DNA of 64,000 nucleotides from Dinoroseobacter sp. (GCA_030066795.1 JASJAW010000022.1:159922-223921), one strand, 5' to 3'; numbered from the stretch's first letter, positions 39,257 to 48,169 are shown. Translations and numbers: made by a program. Notes: generated from the letters alone by a model not told the origin.

Positions 39257-40702
39257 ATGACCCTCGCGATCCCCTTTTCCGCGCATTACGCCGCCCTGCC
39301 CGATCGCTTCCATGCGAAGCTGGACCCTACGCCTGTGGCGGAACCAAGGCTGATCAGGGTAAATCAACGCCTTGCACGCGAACTTGGGATTGATCCGACT
39401 ACGCTTGAAAGCCCGGACGGTGTTGCGATGCTGGCCGGCAACCTCGTGCCCGAGGGCGCGACGCCTCTGGCGCAGGCCTATGCGGGGCACCAGTTTGGCG
39501 GATGGAACCCGCAGCTCGGTGATGGGCGCGCAATTCTTTTGGGCGAACTGTGTCACACCGACGGCCGTTTGCGCGATGTGCAACTCAAGGGATCCGGGCG
39601 CACACCCTTCTCGCGTATGGGCGACGGACGCGCATGGCTTGGGCCGGTTATGCGCGAGTACATACTCTCCGAAGCGATGCACGCACTCGGCGTACCAACC
39701 ACCCGCGCATTGGCCGCAGTGACCACAGGCGAAAAGGTCTTGCGCGAAGCCCCTTTCCCCGGCGCCGTCTTCACCCGCGTCGCCGCAAGCCACCTTCGCG
39801 TGGGAACATTTCAATATTTTGCGGCCCGAAACGACATCGACGCCTTAGCCGCGCTGGTCCAATTCGCCATCGCCCGCCACGACCCGGAAGCGGACGGCGC
39901 GCTTGGGCTGCTGAAGGGCGTCATCGCGCGCCAGGCCGACCTGATCGCCCGCTGGATGGGGATGGGCTTTATCCACGGTGTCATGAACACAGATAATATG
40001 ACGATCTCGGGCGAGACGATCGATTACGGTCCCTGCGCCTTTATGGAGGCCTACGATCCGAACACGGTCTATTCCTCTATCGACCAGTATGGCCGCTATG
40101 CCTACGCAAACCAGCCGGAGATCGCAGTTTGGAACCTGGCCCAACTCGCCACCGCCCTCCTTCCGGTTATCGATCCCGACCAAGACACCGCAATCGAGGT
40201 GGCCACGGAAGCCGTGCAGGGCTTTGCGGAGCTTTACGAGGCCGCATGGCTGCGGACCTTCCGCGCCAAGCTTGGCCTGACAAGTGAAGAAAAAGGCGAT
40301 GGAACACTGATCATGGGCTATCTGAAGCTTATGGCAGACGCCGGGACAGACTATACGCTTGCCTTCCGGGCACTTGGTGAAGGGCCTGACGTCGCGCGGC
40401 AAATGTGGGCCGACCCCGCACCGTTTGACGCCTGGGCCAGCGATTGGGCCACACGGCTAAAGACCGAGGGGACCACGCCGACCGATCGCTCCTCCGCGCT
40501 GAAAGCCGCGAACCCCGCCTTCATCCCGCGCAATCACAGGGTGGAAGAAGCCATTCAGCATGGGCTTTCTGGCGATTACGCTCCGTTCCATCGGTTGGTC
40601 AGTGTGCTGGAACGTCCGTTCGAGGATCAGCCGGACCATGAAGACCTGATGGCCCCTGCGCAGGCCCACGAGGCTGTACGCCAAACCTTCTGCGGCACCT
40701 GA
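39257..40702 (+). CDS. selO: Protein adenylyltransferase SelO (YdiU family)
   Basis: Pseudokinase-fold enzyme that transfers AMP from ATP to hydroxyl residues of proteins, linked to redox stress. The 481-residue protein has the family blocks [23 protein letters not shown] (about 74-96), [18 protein letters not shown], and the catalytic segment [22 protein letters not shown] with the metal-binding Asp residues. It is complete and ends TFCGT: a cysteine three residues before the end stands where some eukaryotic members carry selenocysteine. It converges on the Lrp-type gene with a 6-bp gap. Confidence 0.93.
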   Translation: MTLAIPFSAHYAALPDRFHAKLDPTPVAEPRLIRVNQRLARELGIDPTTLESPDGVAMLAGNLVPEGATPLAQAYAGHQFGGWNPQLGDGRAILLGELCHTDGRLRDVQLKGSGRTPFSRMGDGRAWLGPVMREYILSEAMHALGVPTTRALAAVTTGEKVLREAPFPGAVFTRVAASHLRVGTFQYFAARNDIDALAALVQFAIARHDPEADGALGLLKGVIARQADLIARWMGMGFIHGVMNTDNMTISGETIDYGPCAFMEAYDPNTVYSSIDQYGRYAYANQPEIAVWNLAQLATALLPVIDPDQDTAIEVATEAVQGFAELYEAAWLRTFRAKLGLTSEEKGDGTLIMGYLKLMADAGTDYTLAFRALGEGPDVARQMWADPAPFDAWASDWATRLKTEGTTPTDRSSALKAANPAFIPRNHRVEEAIQHGLSGDYAPFHRLVSVLERPFEDQPDHEDLMAPAQAHEAVRQTFCGT

Positions 40703-40708
40703 CCCGGA

Positions 40709-41176
40709 TCAATCCGGGATCGGCAACGCGTTGGTGGACTTGATCTCTTCCATCGAAAGCAGCGCGGTCACATTATAAATTCGCACCTCATCGATCAGCG
40801 CCTGATAGAACGTGTCATAGGCGCGGGCATTCGGCACCTGCACCTTCAGGATATAATCGATATCGCCCGCGAGCCGGTGCGCCTCCAGGACCTCTGGGCG
40901 GCTTTGCAGTGCGTGCAGGAACTTTTCCTGCCAGCTTGCTTCATGCTCGGACGTGCGAATCAGCACGAAGAAACATGCCTCCAGACCCAGCGCTTCTGGA
41001 TCGAGGTTCGCTGTGGTGCTTTTGATCACACCCGCTTCGCGCAATTTGCGGATTCTGTTCCACACCGGCGTCTTCGAAGACCCCACTTCACGCGCGATTT
41101 CCTCAAGAGAGCGTGATGCGTCCGCTTGCAACACCCTGAGAATTTTTCGATCTGTCGCGTCCAGCGAAACGGCCAT
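40709..41176 (-). CDS. Lrp/AsnC-family regulator, probable regulator of the cys operon
   Basis: A 155-residue feast/famine regulator. The start at 41176 (MAVSLDATDRKIL) has GGAG nine bases upstream; the frame beyond is open but unlikely. Residues 5-60 form the HTH (DATDRKILRVLQADASRSLEEIAREVG, TPVWNRIRKLREAGVI), and residues 70-150 the RAM effector domain (ACFFVLIRTSEHE, GDIDYILKVQVPN). It is transcribed away from cysG with 150 bp between, and that stretch contains three inverted repeats, one closely resembling the E. coli Lrp 15-bp site. Control of sulfite/sulfate reduction is inferred from position. Confidence 0.88.
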   Translation of the reverse strand: MAVSLDATDRKILRVLQADASRSLEEIAREVGSSKTPVWNRIRKLREAGVIKSTTANLDPEALGLEACFFVLIRTSEHEASWQEKFLHALQSRPEVLEAHRLAGDIDYILKVQVPNARAYDTFYQALIDEVRIYNVTALLSMEEIKSTNALPIPD

Positions 41177-41204
41177 CCTTCTGTCTCCGGATTTAGAGGA
41201 ATTG

Positions 41205-41226
41205 ACTTCCGATTGGCGGCGGAAGT
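41205..41226. promoter_or_regulatory. Inverted repeat in the lrp-cysG control region
   Basis: ACTTCCG and CGGAAGT are perfect 7-bp arms around an 8-bp spacer, 29 bp upstream of the Lrp-type start codon and overlapping a TTGACT hexamer. This is a plausible operator for autoregulation. Confidence 0.5.
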
Positions 41227-41239
41227 GGAACATTTTTCC
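41227..41239. promoter_or_regulatory. Second candidate operator half-site pair
   Basis: GGAA and TTCC flank CATTT; on the opposite strand the segment shares the 8-mer GGAAAAAT with the site at 41268. Its centre is 42 bp (about four helical turns) from that site, as expected for cooperative Lrp-family binding. Confidence 0.35.
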
Positions 41240-41267
41240 TTATCTACCCGGGTTACTGGCGAACATC

Positions 41268-41282
41268 TAGGAAAAATTCCTA
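41268..41282. promoter_or_regulatory. Lrp-type 15-bp palindromic operator upstream of cysG
   Basis: TAGGAAAAATTCCTA is a perfect 15-bp palindrome with 6-bp arms. It has the YAG...CTR ends and the A/T centre of the E. coli Lrp consensus (YAGHAWATTWTDCTR), 45 bp upstream of the cysG start. Confidence 0.6.
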
Positions 41283-41326
41283 TTATTAGTGCTAGCGAAC
41301 AGCAAAACTCAGCCAACAGGGTGCCC

Positions 41327-42757
41327 ATGCAGCATTTCCCGATCTTCCTCGCCCTTGCCGGGCGCCGCGTCGTTCTGGCGGGCGGTGGCGATGCCGCCGT
41401 GGCCAAGCTGCGCCTGCTGCTCAAGACTGAGGCGCATCTGACCGTGATCGATCCCGCTCCTGTGCCCGAGATCGAAGGATGGGCATCTGAGGCCAAACTG
41501 CGCCTGATCCACCGCGCTTTTGAGCCGGGTGACGCAATGTGCGCCTCTCTGGTCTATGCCGCGACGGAAGACGAGGACGAGGACCGCCGCATCCGTGAAC
41601 TGGCCCAGGCCGACGGTGCGCTGGTCAATATCGTCGACAATCTAGGCGACAGCCAGTTCATCACGCCCGCCATCGTGGACCGCGACCCGGTGACCATTGC
41701 CATCGGCACAGAGGGCGCCGCTCCGGTGCTGGCGCGCGCCATCAAGCGGGACCTTGAAGAAAAACTCTCCCCGCTTCTTGGCATGCTGGCGCGGATCGGC
41801 AAGACCTTCCGCCCGAAAGCGGACGCCCTGCCCTTCGGTCGCCCGCGGCGTGACTTCTGGTCCGCCTATTACTTCGACAAGGGTCCGAAAGCCGCCGAGG
41901 CAGCCGGAGCCGAGGGGGCGCAAGCCGCACTAGATAACCTTCTGGAAGACCACCTGCATCGCGAGGACCGCGAGGGCGAAGTGATCTTTGTTGGCGCTGG
42001 ACCGGGTGACCCGGAACTACTCACTCTGAAAGCGCGCAAAGCACTCGATACGGCCGATGTGATCCTGCACGACCGGCTGGTGCCAAGCGAGATCCTTGAG
42101 TTGGCCCGCCGCGAAGCCACGATCGTTGAGACCGGAAAGACCGGTTTTGGCCAGTCCATGGGACAGGACGACATCAACGCGCTGATGGTGGAACATGCCC
42201 GGTCCGGCGCGCAGGTCGTCCGCCTGAAATCGGGCGATCCATCGGTGTTTGGACGGCTGGACGAAGAAACTGAAGCGCTGAATGCGGCCGGCATAGGCTA
42301 TCGCGTCGTGCCTGGAATCACCGCGGCCGCCGCCGGCGCCGCAACACTTGGACGGTCGCTGACCAAGCGCGGCCGCAATTCGGACCTGCGCTTTGTCACG
42401 GGTCACGACGTGAAGGGCTTTGCCGATCATGACTGGGCAGCTCTTGCCCGCCCCGGCGCAGTCGCTGCGATCTACATGGGCAAGAAAGCTGCGCGCTTCC
42501 TTCAGGGCCGCCTAATGATGCATGGCGCGGCAGCGGAGACGCCGGTCAGCGTGATTGAAAACATCTCACGCCCCGACCAGCGTATCCTGTCCAGCACGCT
42601 CGCAGACCTGCCAGAGGCGACCGCGACCCTCACAGGGCCTGCTGTTCTCTTCCTTGGTCTTACATCCGACGCCGCTGCTGAAGCGGCTGACAGCCCGGCG
42701 ATCCCGCCTGCGCTTCACCTTTCCGACTATCCCGCATCTGCGATGGAGTTCAACTGA
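41327..42757 (+). CDS. cysG: Siroheme synthase CysG (trifunctional)
   Basis: Makes siroheme, the cofactor of the reductase encoded two genes later. The start at 41327 (MQHFPIFLALAGRR, AGGG upstream) gives 476 residues. The N-terminal half is the precorrin-2 dehydrogenase/ferrochelatase domain with the NAD-binding VVLAGGGDAAVAKLRLL (about 15-31). The C-terminal half is the uroporphyrinogen-III methyltransferase with VIFVGAGPGDPELLTLKA (about 215-232), LKSGDPSVFGR and YMGKKAA. It opens the cys operon: its stop shares one base with the DUF2849 start (TGATG). Confidence 0.94.
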   Translation: MQHFPIFLALAGRRVVLAGGGDAAVAKLRLLLKTEAHLTVIDPAPVPEIEGWASEAKLRLIHRAFEPGDAMCASLVYAATEDEDEDRRIRELAQADGALVNIVDNLGDSQFITPAIVDRDPVTIAIGTEGAAPVLARAIKRDLEEKLSPLLGMLARIGKTFRPKADALPFGRPRRDFWSAYYFDKGPKAAEAAGAEGAQAALDNLLEDHLHREDREGEVIFVGAGPGDPELLTLKARKALDTADVILHDRLVPSEILELARREATIVETGKTGFGQSMGQDDINALMVEHARSGAQVVRLKSGDPSVFGRLDEETEALNAAGIGYRVVPGITAAAAGAATLGRSLTKRGRNSDLRFVTGHDVKGFADHDWAALARPGAVAAIYMGKKAARFLQGRLMMHGAAAETPVSVIENISRPDQRILSSTLADLPEATATLTGPAVLFLGLTSDAAAEAADSPAIPPALHLSDYPASAMEFN

Positions 42758-43059
42758 TGCCCCGTGCCTTCACCCCAAAAGTCATCACCGCGTCCGACCT
42801 GCTCGAAGGCGACGTGATCTATCTGACCGAAGACGACACGTGGTCCCGCCATCTCACCGAGGCAGAGGTTATCGACGACGAGGCGCATGCGCAGATTCGC
42901 CTGCTCGACGCGCAGTCGCAGCCCGATCGCATCGTCGGTGCCTATCTCGCCGATGTCACGATCGGCGCAAACGGCCCTGAACCGGCCCATTTCCGCGAAG
43001 CCTTTCGCGCCACAGGTCCCTCTAACTACAACCACGGCAAGCAAGAGCTCGCCGGGTAA
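42757..43059 (+). CDS. DUF2849 small protein of the sulfite-reductase operon
   Basis: A 100-residue soluble protein of the DUF2849 family, which occurs next to cysI in alphaproteobacteria. It has no cysteine and no signal peptide; the recognisable blocks are VITASDLLEGDVIYLT and GPSNYNHGKQELAG at the C-terminus. It starts on the last base of the cysG stop and precedes cysI by 60 bp. Its function is unknown; its fixed place suggests it assists the siroheme reductase. Confidence 0.82.
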   Translation: MPRAFTPKVITASDLLEGDVIYLTEDDTWSRHLTEAEVIDDEAHAQIRLLDAQSQPDRIVGAYLADVTIGANGPEPAHFREAFRATGPSNYNHGKQELAG

Positions 43060-43119
43060 GACCTTCATCTGACGCGCGCCGCCTCTGCCAACTCAGGCAG
43101 CGCCAGACAGGAGCACGAC

Positions 43120-44787
43120 ATGTATCGCTATTCCGATTTCGACGCCGCCTTCGTGGCAGAGCGCAACAAGCAGTTCCGTGCGCAGGTGGACCGCCGCATC
43201 GCCGGGAACCTGACCGAGGACGAGTTCAAACCGCTGCGCCTGATGAACGGGCTCTATCTGCAACTGCACGCCTACATGCTGCGCGTGGCGATCCCCTATG
43301 GCACGCTGCGCTCAGCCCAGATGCGTCAGCTCGCGTATATCGCCGAGAAGTGGGATCGCGGCTACGGCCATTTCACCACGCGCCAGAACATCCAGTACAA
43401 CTGGCCCAAGCTGAAAGATGTGCCGGATATTCTGGATGCGCTGGCCGAGGTGGAAATGCACGCGATCCAGACCTCCGGCAACACGATCCGGAACGTAACT
43501 GCGGACCATTTCGCAGGCGCCGCAGCGGACGAGATTGCCGATCCGCGCCCGGTGGCCGAGCTTCTGCGCCAATGGTCGACCGACCACCCCGAATTCCAGT
43601 TCCTGCCGCGGAAATTCAAGATCGCCATCACCGGCAGCCCCAATGATCGCGCCGTGACCAAGGCGCATGATATCGGCCTGCGCATGGTCGAACAGAATGG
43701 CGAACCCGGCTTTGAAGTCATCGTCGGCGGCGGCCTTGGCCGGACCCCGATGATCGGCAAAGTCGTGCGGGACTTCCTGCCTAAGGCCGACCTGCTGCCC
43801 TATATCGAGGCCGTCGTCTCGGTCTGGAACACGCTTGGCCGCCGGGACAACAAGTACAAATCCCGCATCAAGATCACCGTCCATGAGAACGGCATCGAGA
43901 ATATCCGCGAACTGGTCGAGGCGCGCTTTGCAGAGCTGCGCCCCGGGTTCTCCGGTGTGGATCAGGAGATTCTGCGGGACATTGAAGCGCAGTTCGCACC
44001 ACCCGCATTCACTGCGCGCGATACGGACGGCTTCACCGCCTTTTATGACAATGATCCGGTCTTCCGCTCCTGGGTGGACACGAACATCACCGATCACAAG
44101 CGGGCCGACCACGCCATCGTCACTGTCTCGCTTAAGAAACAAGGCGACACGCCCGGCGACGCAAGCGCGGACCAGATGCGCCTGCTGGCCGATCTGGCCG
44201 AGAAATACGGCTATGACGAATTGCGCATTAGTCATGAGCAGAACGTGATCCTGCCGCATGTCCCGCGTGCTGATCTGCCTGCAGTTCACGCCGCGCTGAA
44301 AGCCTACGGCCTGGCCACGGCGAATATCGGGCTGATCTCCGACATCATCGCCTGCCCCGGCATGGACTATTGTGCACTGGCCACGGCCCGCTCGATCCCG
44401 GTCGCGCAGCAAATCGCAACACGGTTCGACGAGTTGAAGCTCGAGCACGACATTGGTGCGCTGAAGATCAAGATCTCGGGCTGCATCAACGCCTGCGGTC
44501 ACCACCATGTCGGCCATATCGGTATTCTTGGCCTCGACCGCGCAGGCGTGGAAAACTACCAGATCACACTTGGCGGGGACGGCACCGAAACCGCCTCCGT
44601 CGGCGAGCGCGCCGGTCCTGGTTTTGCCTATGACGAGATCGTCCCCGCCATCGAACGGCTGATCTACGCGTATCTCGACGTCCGCGACAGCTCCGAGGAA
44701 ACCTTCCTCGAGACCTATCGCCGTCTGGGCATGGCGCCGTTCAAGGCCGCGCTCTATCCGGAGGCGGCAGAGAAACATGCCGCTTGA
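43120..44787 (+). CDS. cysI: Siroheme-dependent nitrite/sulfite reductase (CysI-type hemoprotein)
   Basis: Six-electron reductase of sulfite (or nitrite) with a coupled siroheme-[4Fe-4S] centre, 555 residues. Two ferredoxin-like half domains and two siroheme/4Fe-4S half domains are seen. The cluster cysteines form the classic C-x5-C (CPGMDYC) and C-x3-C (CINAC) pattern, followed by GHHHVGHIG. Siroheme-binding basic residues lie in YGHFTTRQNIQYNW. The neighbours cysG, cysH and DUF934 argue for sulfite as substrate. The ferredoxin-NADP reductase gene downstream is the likely electron source through a ferredoxin. Its end overlaps cysH by 11 bp. Confidence 0.92.
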   Translation: MYRYSDFDAAFVAERNKQFRAQVDRRIAGNLTEDEFKPLRLMNGLYLQLHAYMLRVAIPYGTLRSAQMRQLAYIAEKWDRGYGHFTTRQNIQYNWPKLKDVPDILDALAEVEMHAIQTSGNTIRNVTADHFAGAAADEIADPRPVAELLRQWSTDHPEFQFLPRKFKIAITGSPNDRAVTKAHDIGLRMVEQNGEPGFEVIVGGGLGRTPMIGKVVRDFLPKADLLPYIEAVVSVWNTLGRRDNKYKSRIKITVHENGIENIRELVEARFAELRPGFSGVDQEILRDIEAQFAPPAFTARDTDGFTAFYDNDPVFRSWVDTNITDHKRADHAIVTVSLKKQGDTPGDASADQMRLLADLAEKYGYDELRISHEQNVILPHVPRADLPAVHAALKAYGLATANIGLISDIIACPGMDYCALATARSIPVAQQIATRFDELKLEHDIGALKIKISGCINACGHHHVGHIGILGLDRAGVENYQITLGGDGTETASVGERAGPGFAYDEIVPAIERLIYAYLDVRDSSEETFLETYRRLGMAPFKAALYPEAAEKHAA

Positions 44788-45532
44788 GGCCCCTCTCCCC
44801 TCGACCGAGGACCGGGCCGCCGAACTCAACCGCAGCTATCGCCATCATTCCGCGACAGCTGTGGTCGAACGCGCGATCTCCGACCCGACGGTGGGCCGTG
44901 TGGCTTTGGTTAGCTCGTTTGGGGCTGAATCGGTCGTGCTTCTGCACATGATCGCGCGGAAAGCGCCGAAAACGCCTGTGCTGTTTATCGACACCCAGAT
45001 GCTGTTTCCCGAAACGCTGGCCTACCAGACCGAGGTGGCCGCCAAGTTGGGTCTGGATAACGTGCAAGTTGTTCGCGCCTCGGAAACCCGGCTTGCCACT
45101 CTGGATCCGGGCAGCGATTTGCACCAACGCGACACGGACGCGTGCTGTGATCTGCGCAAGACGCAACCACTGGAAGCCGCGCTTGCCGGCTTCGATGCCT
45201 GGATCACCGGGCGCAAGCGGTTCCAGTCCGGGACCCGCGCGGCGCTGGAGTTCTTTGAGGCCGACGGCCCGATGCGGCTCAAGGTCAACCCGCTGGCCCA
45301 TTGGGAGCCGAAGGACGTGCAGGATTACATGGACAACAACCGCCTGCCGCGCCACCCGCTGGTAGCCAAAGGCTATCCCTCGATCGGCTGCGCGCCTTGC
45401 ACCTCGCCCGTCAAGCCGGGGGAAGACCCCCGCGCAGGCCGCTGGCGCGGCGCTAAGAAGGTCGAGTGCGGCATTCATTTCATCAATGGCAAGGCCGTCC
45501 GCGGCCCGCTGCCAAAAGGAGACGCAGCATGA
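44777..45532 (+). CDS. cysH: Adenylylsulfate (APS) reductase CysH
   Basis: Reduces activated sulfate to sulfite using thioredoxin. The 251-residue sequence has the nucleotide-binding SSFGAESVVLLH (about 48-59). The cysteines CC (DACCDLRK) and CxxC (SIGCAPCTSP) supply a [4Fe-4S] cluster, which marks APS reductases rather than the PAPS reductase of enteric bacteria, and the catalytic cysteine lies in ECGIHF. It overlaps cysI by 11 bp and the DUF934 gene by 4 bp (ATGA). No ATP sulfurylase gene lies in this window. Confidence 0.93.
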   Translation: MPLEAPLPSTEDRAAELNRSYRHHSATAVVERAISDPTVGRVALVSSFGAESVVLLHMIARKAPKTPVLFIDTQMLFPETLAYQTEVAAKLGLDNVQVVRASETRLATLDPGSDLHQRDTDACCDLRKTQPLEAALAGFDAWITGRKRFQSGTRAALEFFEADGPMRLKVNPLAHWEPKDVQDYMDNNRLPRHPLVAKGYPSIGCAPCTSPVKPGEDPRAGRWRGAKKVECGIHFINGKAVRGPLPKGDAA

Positions 45533-45936
45533 GCGTTATCGTCACCGACACCGGCTTTTCCGCCGACGACTGGACAGCGGGCTTTACACCGCTGGCGGAC
45601 ACCCCGGCCAACGACGTGGCCGCGATCGATCTGGGCTCGGACACCGACCCGGCTGACCTGCCACGCCTTCTCAATGCACATATCATTCGCATCGATTTCC
45701 CAAGCTTTGCCGATGGGCGCGGCTTCACGCTGGCCCGCCGTCTGCGCGATCTGGGGTACACAGGACGTCTGCGCGCGCAGGGGCACGTAATCGCAGACCA
45801 ATACGCCATGGCGCGCCGCTCAGGGTTTGATGAGGTCGAGATTTCCGACGGCCTTGCTGCGCGCCAACCCGAAGCTGACTGGCAGTTCCGCGCGAATTGG
45901 CAGGCCCACAGCTATCAGAAGCGACTCCGCGCCTGA
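45529..45936 (+). CDS. DUF934 protein, probable sulfite-reduction accessory factor
   Basis: A 135-residue member of DUF934, found next to cysH/cysI and often described as involved in sulfite reduction. The start at 45529 (MSVIVTDTGF) has AAGGAG upstream and overlaps the cysH stop (ATGA). Conserved blocks are RIDFPSFADGRGFTLARRLRDLGYTGRLRAQGHVIADQYAMARRSGFDEVEI, which resemble a small TIM-like half domain. There is no cysteine and no cofactor motif. The reaction is not known. Confidence 0.87.
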   Translation: MSVIVTDTGFSADDWTAGFTPLADTPANDVAAIDLGSDTDPADLPRLLNAHIIRIDFPSFADGRGFTLARRLRDLGYTGRLRAQGHVIADQYAMARRSGFDEVEISDGLAARQPEADWQFRANWQAHSYQKRLRA

Positions 45937-46005
45937 TTGTCCTCTTTGCAGGCAAAAAAAATCCCCCTAGAAATGAAAGCAAGAGTGTAAACTCAAGTTG
46001 ACACT

Positions 46006-46890
46006 ATGAATAAACCTGCCAATCTGACCGCCGCAAACCTAGCAGCCGAGACCGCCGCCGTGACCGAAGCCTCCCCGATCAAAGTGCCGACCCTGCCGGA
46101 CGCCCAGACCGTGACCCATGTGGAACACTGGACCGACCGATTGTTTTCCTTCCGCACCACGCGCCCGCAAACGCTACGCTTCCGCTCGGGCGAGTTCGTG
46201 ATGATCGGTCTCATGGGGGATCCGGACCCGAAAACCGGCAAGCAGAAACCATTGCTCCGGGCCTATTCGATCGCGTCACCCTCCTGGGGCGAGGAGCTTG
46301 AGTTCTATTCGATCAAGGTGCCAGACGGCCCGCTTACCTCGCGGCTGCAACACATCCAGCCGGGCGATCAGATCATCCTGCGCCCCAAACCCGTGGGCAC
46401 GCTGGTTCATGACGCGCTTTTGCCGGGCAAACGTATCTGGTTCTTCGCCACCGGCACAGGCTTTGCCCCCTTCGCGTCGCTGCTGCGAGAGCCCCAGACC
46501 TATGAGGATTACGACGAGATCATCATCACCCATACTTGCCGGGAAGTGGGCGAGCTGACCTATGGACGAGACCTGATCGAGGCGCTCAAGGAAGATGAGC
46601 TGCTCAACGAGGTCATCGGCGAGGGCTTCTGGAAGAAGATCAAATACTACCCGACCACGACCCGCGAAGAGAGCCCGAAGATGGGCCGCATCACCGATCT
46701 GATGAACTCGGGCGAAGCCTTTGCGGATCTGGGTGTGCCCCCGCTCAACCCCGAGACGGATCGCGCAATGATCTGCGGGAATCTCGCGTTCAACCTTGAG
46801 CTAAAAGAAATGCTTGAAGGCTATGGGCTTGAAGAGGGGGCTAATTCGAAACCAGCGCATTACGTGGTAGAGAAAGCCTTCCTCGACTGA
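46006..46890 (+). CDS. fpr: Ferredoxin-NADP+ reductase
   Basis: Flavoprotein of 294 residues that passes electrons between NADPH and ferredoxin/flavodoxin. FAD-binding motifs: RAYSIASPSW (about 86-95) and the phosphate-binding GTLVHDALLPG region; NADP motifs: FFATGTGFAPFASLLRE, ITHTCREVGELTYG and MICGNL. The C-terminus YVVEKAFLD is of the bacterial subclass without an aromatic tail. The first 30 residues are a low-complexity extension. It lies 69 bp after the DUF934 gene in the same direction; it probably supplies the reductant for the siroheme enzyme. No Shine-Dalgarno motif is apparent. Confidence 0.93.
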   Translation: MNKPANLTAANLAAETAAVTEASPIKVPTLPDAQTVTHVEHWTDRLFSFRTTRPQTLRFRSGEFVMIGLMGDPDPKTGKQKPLLRAYSIASPSWGEELEFYSIKVPDGPLTSRLQHIQPGDQIILRPKPVGTLVHDALLPGKRIWFFATGTGFAPFASLLREPQTYEDYDEIIITHTCREVGELTYGRDLIEALKEDELLNEVIGEGFWKKIKYYPTTTREESPKMGRITDLMNSGEAFADLGVPPLNPETDRAMICGNLAFNLELKEMLEGYGLEEGANSKPAHYVVEKAFLD

Positions 46891-46912
46891 TGTGCGTTCA
46901 AAGCGCCTTGGC

Positions 46913-47332
46913 TCACTCTGTCGCCGTCGCGGCACGGAGCTTGAGAACCGCTTCTGCCTGAGCGTCCGGTGTGGCCGCCAGTTCCCAACCGCGCCGGAGC
47001 TCAAGCCGCTCAAGCGCGGTGAGAGGGGTACTCTCAAGTCCCCGCAACAGAAGCTCCGCCTCTGCTGCCAATGCCTTTGTATCTACGCTTGTGTTGGTCT
47101 CACCAATAACCGGTCGTGCGGTTTCAAACACCGACGGGCCGATAGCGGGACCGCTTTCAACGATATTCTGAAGCGCATGGACAACATCGTGACCGGCTGC
47201 GCGGCCAGTGACTTCTTCGGAAGGCACATACACACGCGGAGGCCCTTCCGGTGCATCTGAAATCTGCACCAACCCGATTACCAGGACTGCGAAGGTACCT
47301 GCTCCAATTGCAAGCTGATATGCTGTCGCCAT
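46913..47332 (-). CDS. Membrane-anchored hypothetical protein
   Basis: A 139-residue protein that I do not recognise. The start at 47332 (MATAYQLAIGAG) is supported by GAGG upstream; the frame opens to 47506 but with no ribosome-binding site. It has one N-terminal transmembrane helix (about 5-23), then a polar region with VYVPSEEVTGRAAGHDVVHALQ and a C-terminal helical, Ala/Leu/Glu-rich region. The orientation is probably periplasmic after the anchor. It sits between the fpr and infC genes on the opposite strand. Confidence 0.6.
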   Translation of the reverse strand: MATAYQLAIGAGTFAVLVIGLVQISDAPEGPPRVYVPSEEVTGRAAGHDVVHALQNIVESGPAIGPSVFETARPVIGETNTSVDTKALAAEAELLLRGLESTPLTALERLELRRGWELAATPDAQAEAVLKLRAATATE

Positions 47333-47438
47333 GATTACTGCCTCGAAATGCCTGCCCAGACTCATGCGAAAGCAGACGCAGACTCGCAAGCTACTGACAA
47401 AACCCCCGGCAAACCGGCACAAGCTCGCCGAAACCGGG

Positions 47439-47467
47439 TTGAACGATCGGCGGGAACACCCTATTTT
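47439..47467 (+). promoter_or_regulatory. Candidate sigma-70-type promoter of infC
   Basis: TTGAAC and TATTTT are separated by exactly 17 bp. Transcription would begin near 47474, giving a leader of about 30 nt that ends in the AAAGGA ribosome-binding site of infC. Confidence 0.5.
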
Positions 47468-47504
47468 CCCGGCCTCATAGACAAACGGCAAAAGGACGAA
47501 ACCC

Positions 47505-48050
47505 ATAGCCCGCAGACCTCATAACGCGCCACCACAGCGCGACACCGGCCCCCGCGTGAACGGCCGGATCAGAGCCCCCGAGATTCGCCTCATTGGCGCC
47601 GAAGGAGAAAACGTCGGAGTTGTCTCCCCCCGCGAAGGGCTCCGCCTGGCAGAAGAAGCCGGCCTCGACCTTGTAGAGATTTCCCCGAACGCTGATCCCC
47701 CGGTCTGCAAGATCATGGATTTCGGCAAGTTCAAGTACGAACAGCAGAAGCGCGAAAGCGAAGCGCGCAAGAAGCAGAAAACCATCGAGGTCAAAGAGGT
47801 CAAGTTCCGCCCGAACACAGACACCCATGACTACGATGTGAAGATGCGCAACGTGTTCAAGTTCCTCGAAAAGGGCGACAAGGTGAAGGTCACACTCCGC
47901 TTCCGCGGCCGCGAAATGGCCCACCAGAACCTTGGTCGCGAACTTCTGGAGCGTGTCGCCGAAGATACCAAAGACGTGGGCAAGGTTGAAAACATGCCCA
48001 AGATGGAAGGCCGCCAGATGATCATGATGATCGGACCGGTCACCAAGTAA
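47505..48050 (+). CDS. infC: Translation initiation factor IF-3 (rare ATA start)
   Basis: Binds the 30S subunit, blocks premature 50S joining and checks the start codon. The conserved part [11 protein letters not shown] runs into the two-domain sequence with [19 protein letters not shown] and [21 protein letters not shown] at 47556 would remove the N-terminal 17 residues. In frame upstream lies the segment [16 protein letters not shown], which is the normal N-terminus of alphaproteobacterial IF-3, and it begins with ATA at 47505, eight bases after AAAGGA. No ATG, GTG or TTG is available upstream before a stop at 47478. The resulting 181 residues match E. coli IF-3 (180), whose gene starts with the rare AUU and is thereby autoregulated. 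An intrinsic terminator follows. Confidence 0.9.
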   Translation: MARRPHNAPPQRDTGPRVNGRIRAPEIRLIGAEGENVGVVSPREGLRLAEEAGLDLVEISPNADPPVCKIMDFGKFKYEQQKRESEARKKQKTIEVKEVKFRPNTDTHDYDVKMRNVFKFLEKGDKVKVTLRFRGREMAHQNLGRELLERVAEDTKDVGKVENMPKMEGRQMIMMIGPVTK

Positions 48051-48067
48051 GCATCGCCACCTTATGT

Positions 48068-48105
48068 AAAACACCCTTTGCACATCGCGGAGGGTGTTTT
48101 TCTTT
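48068..48105 (+). terminator. Strong intrinsic terminator of infC
   Basis: AAAACACCCT and AGGGTGTTTT form a perfect 10-bp stem with a 13-nt loop, leading straight into TTTTTCTTTG. It begins 18 nt after the infC stop, so infC here is a single-gene transcript without rpmI-rplT. Confidence 0.85.
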
Positions 48106-48169
48106 GTCTCTTCTTCTTTGCAAAACTACTCGAGGCAGAGCCAGCCTGAGCGCCCATCAGGGCGCGAGG

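Noticed and set aside
45985..46005. SoxR-like half site (ACTCAAGTTGACACT) before the fpr gene
   Set aside because: Only one arm of the SoxR palindrome matches and it abuts the start codon.
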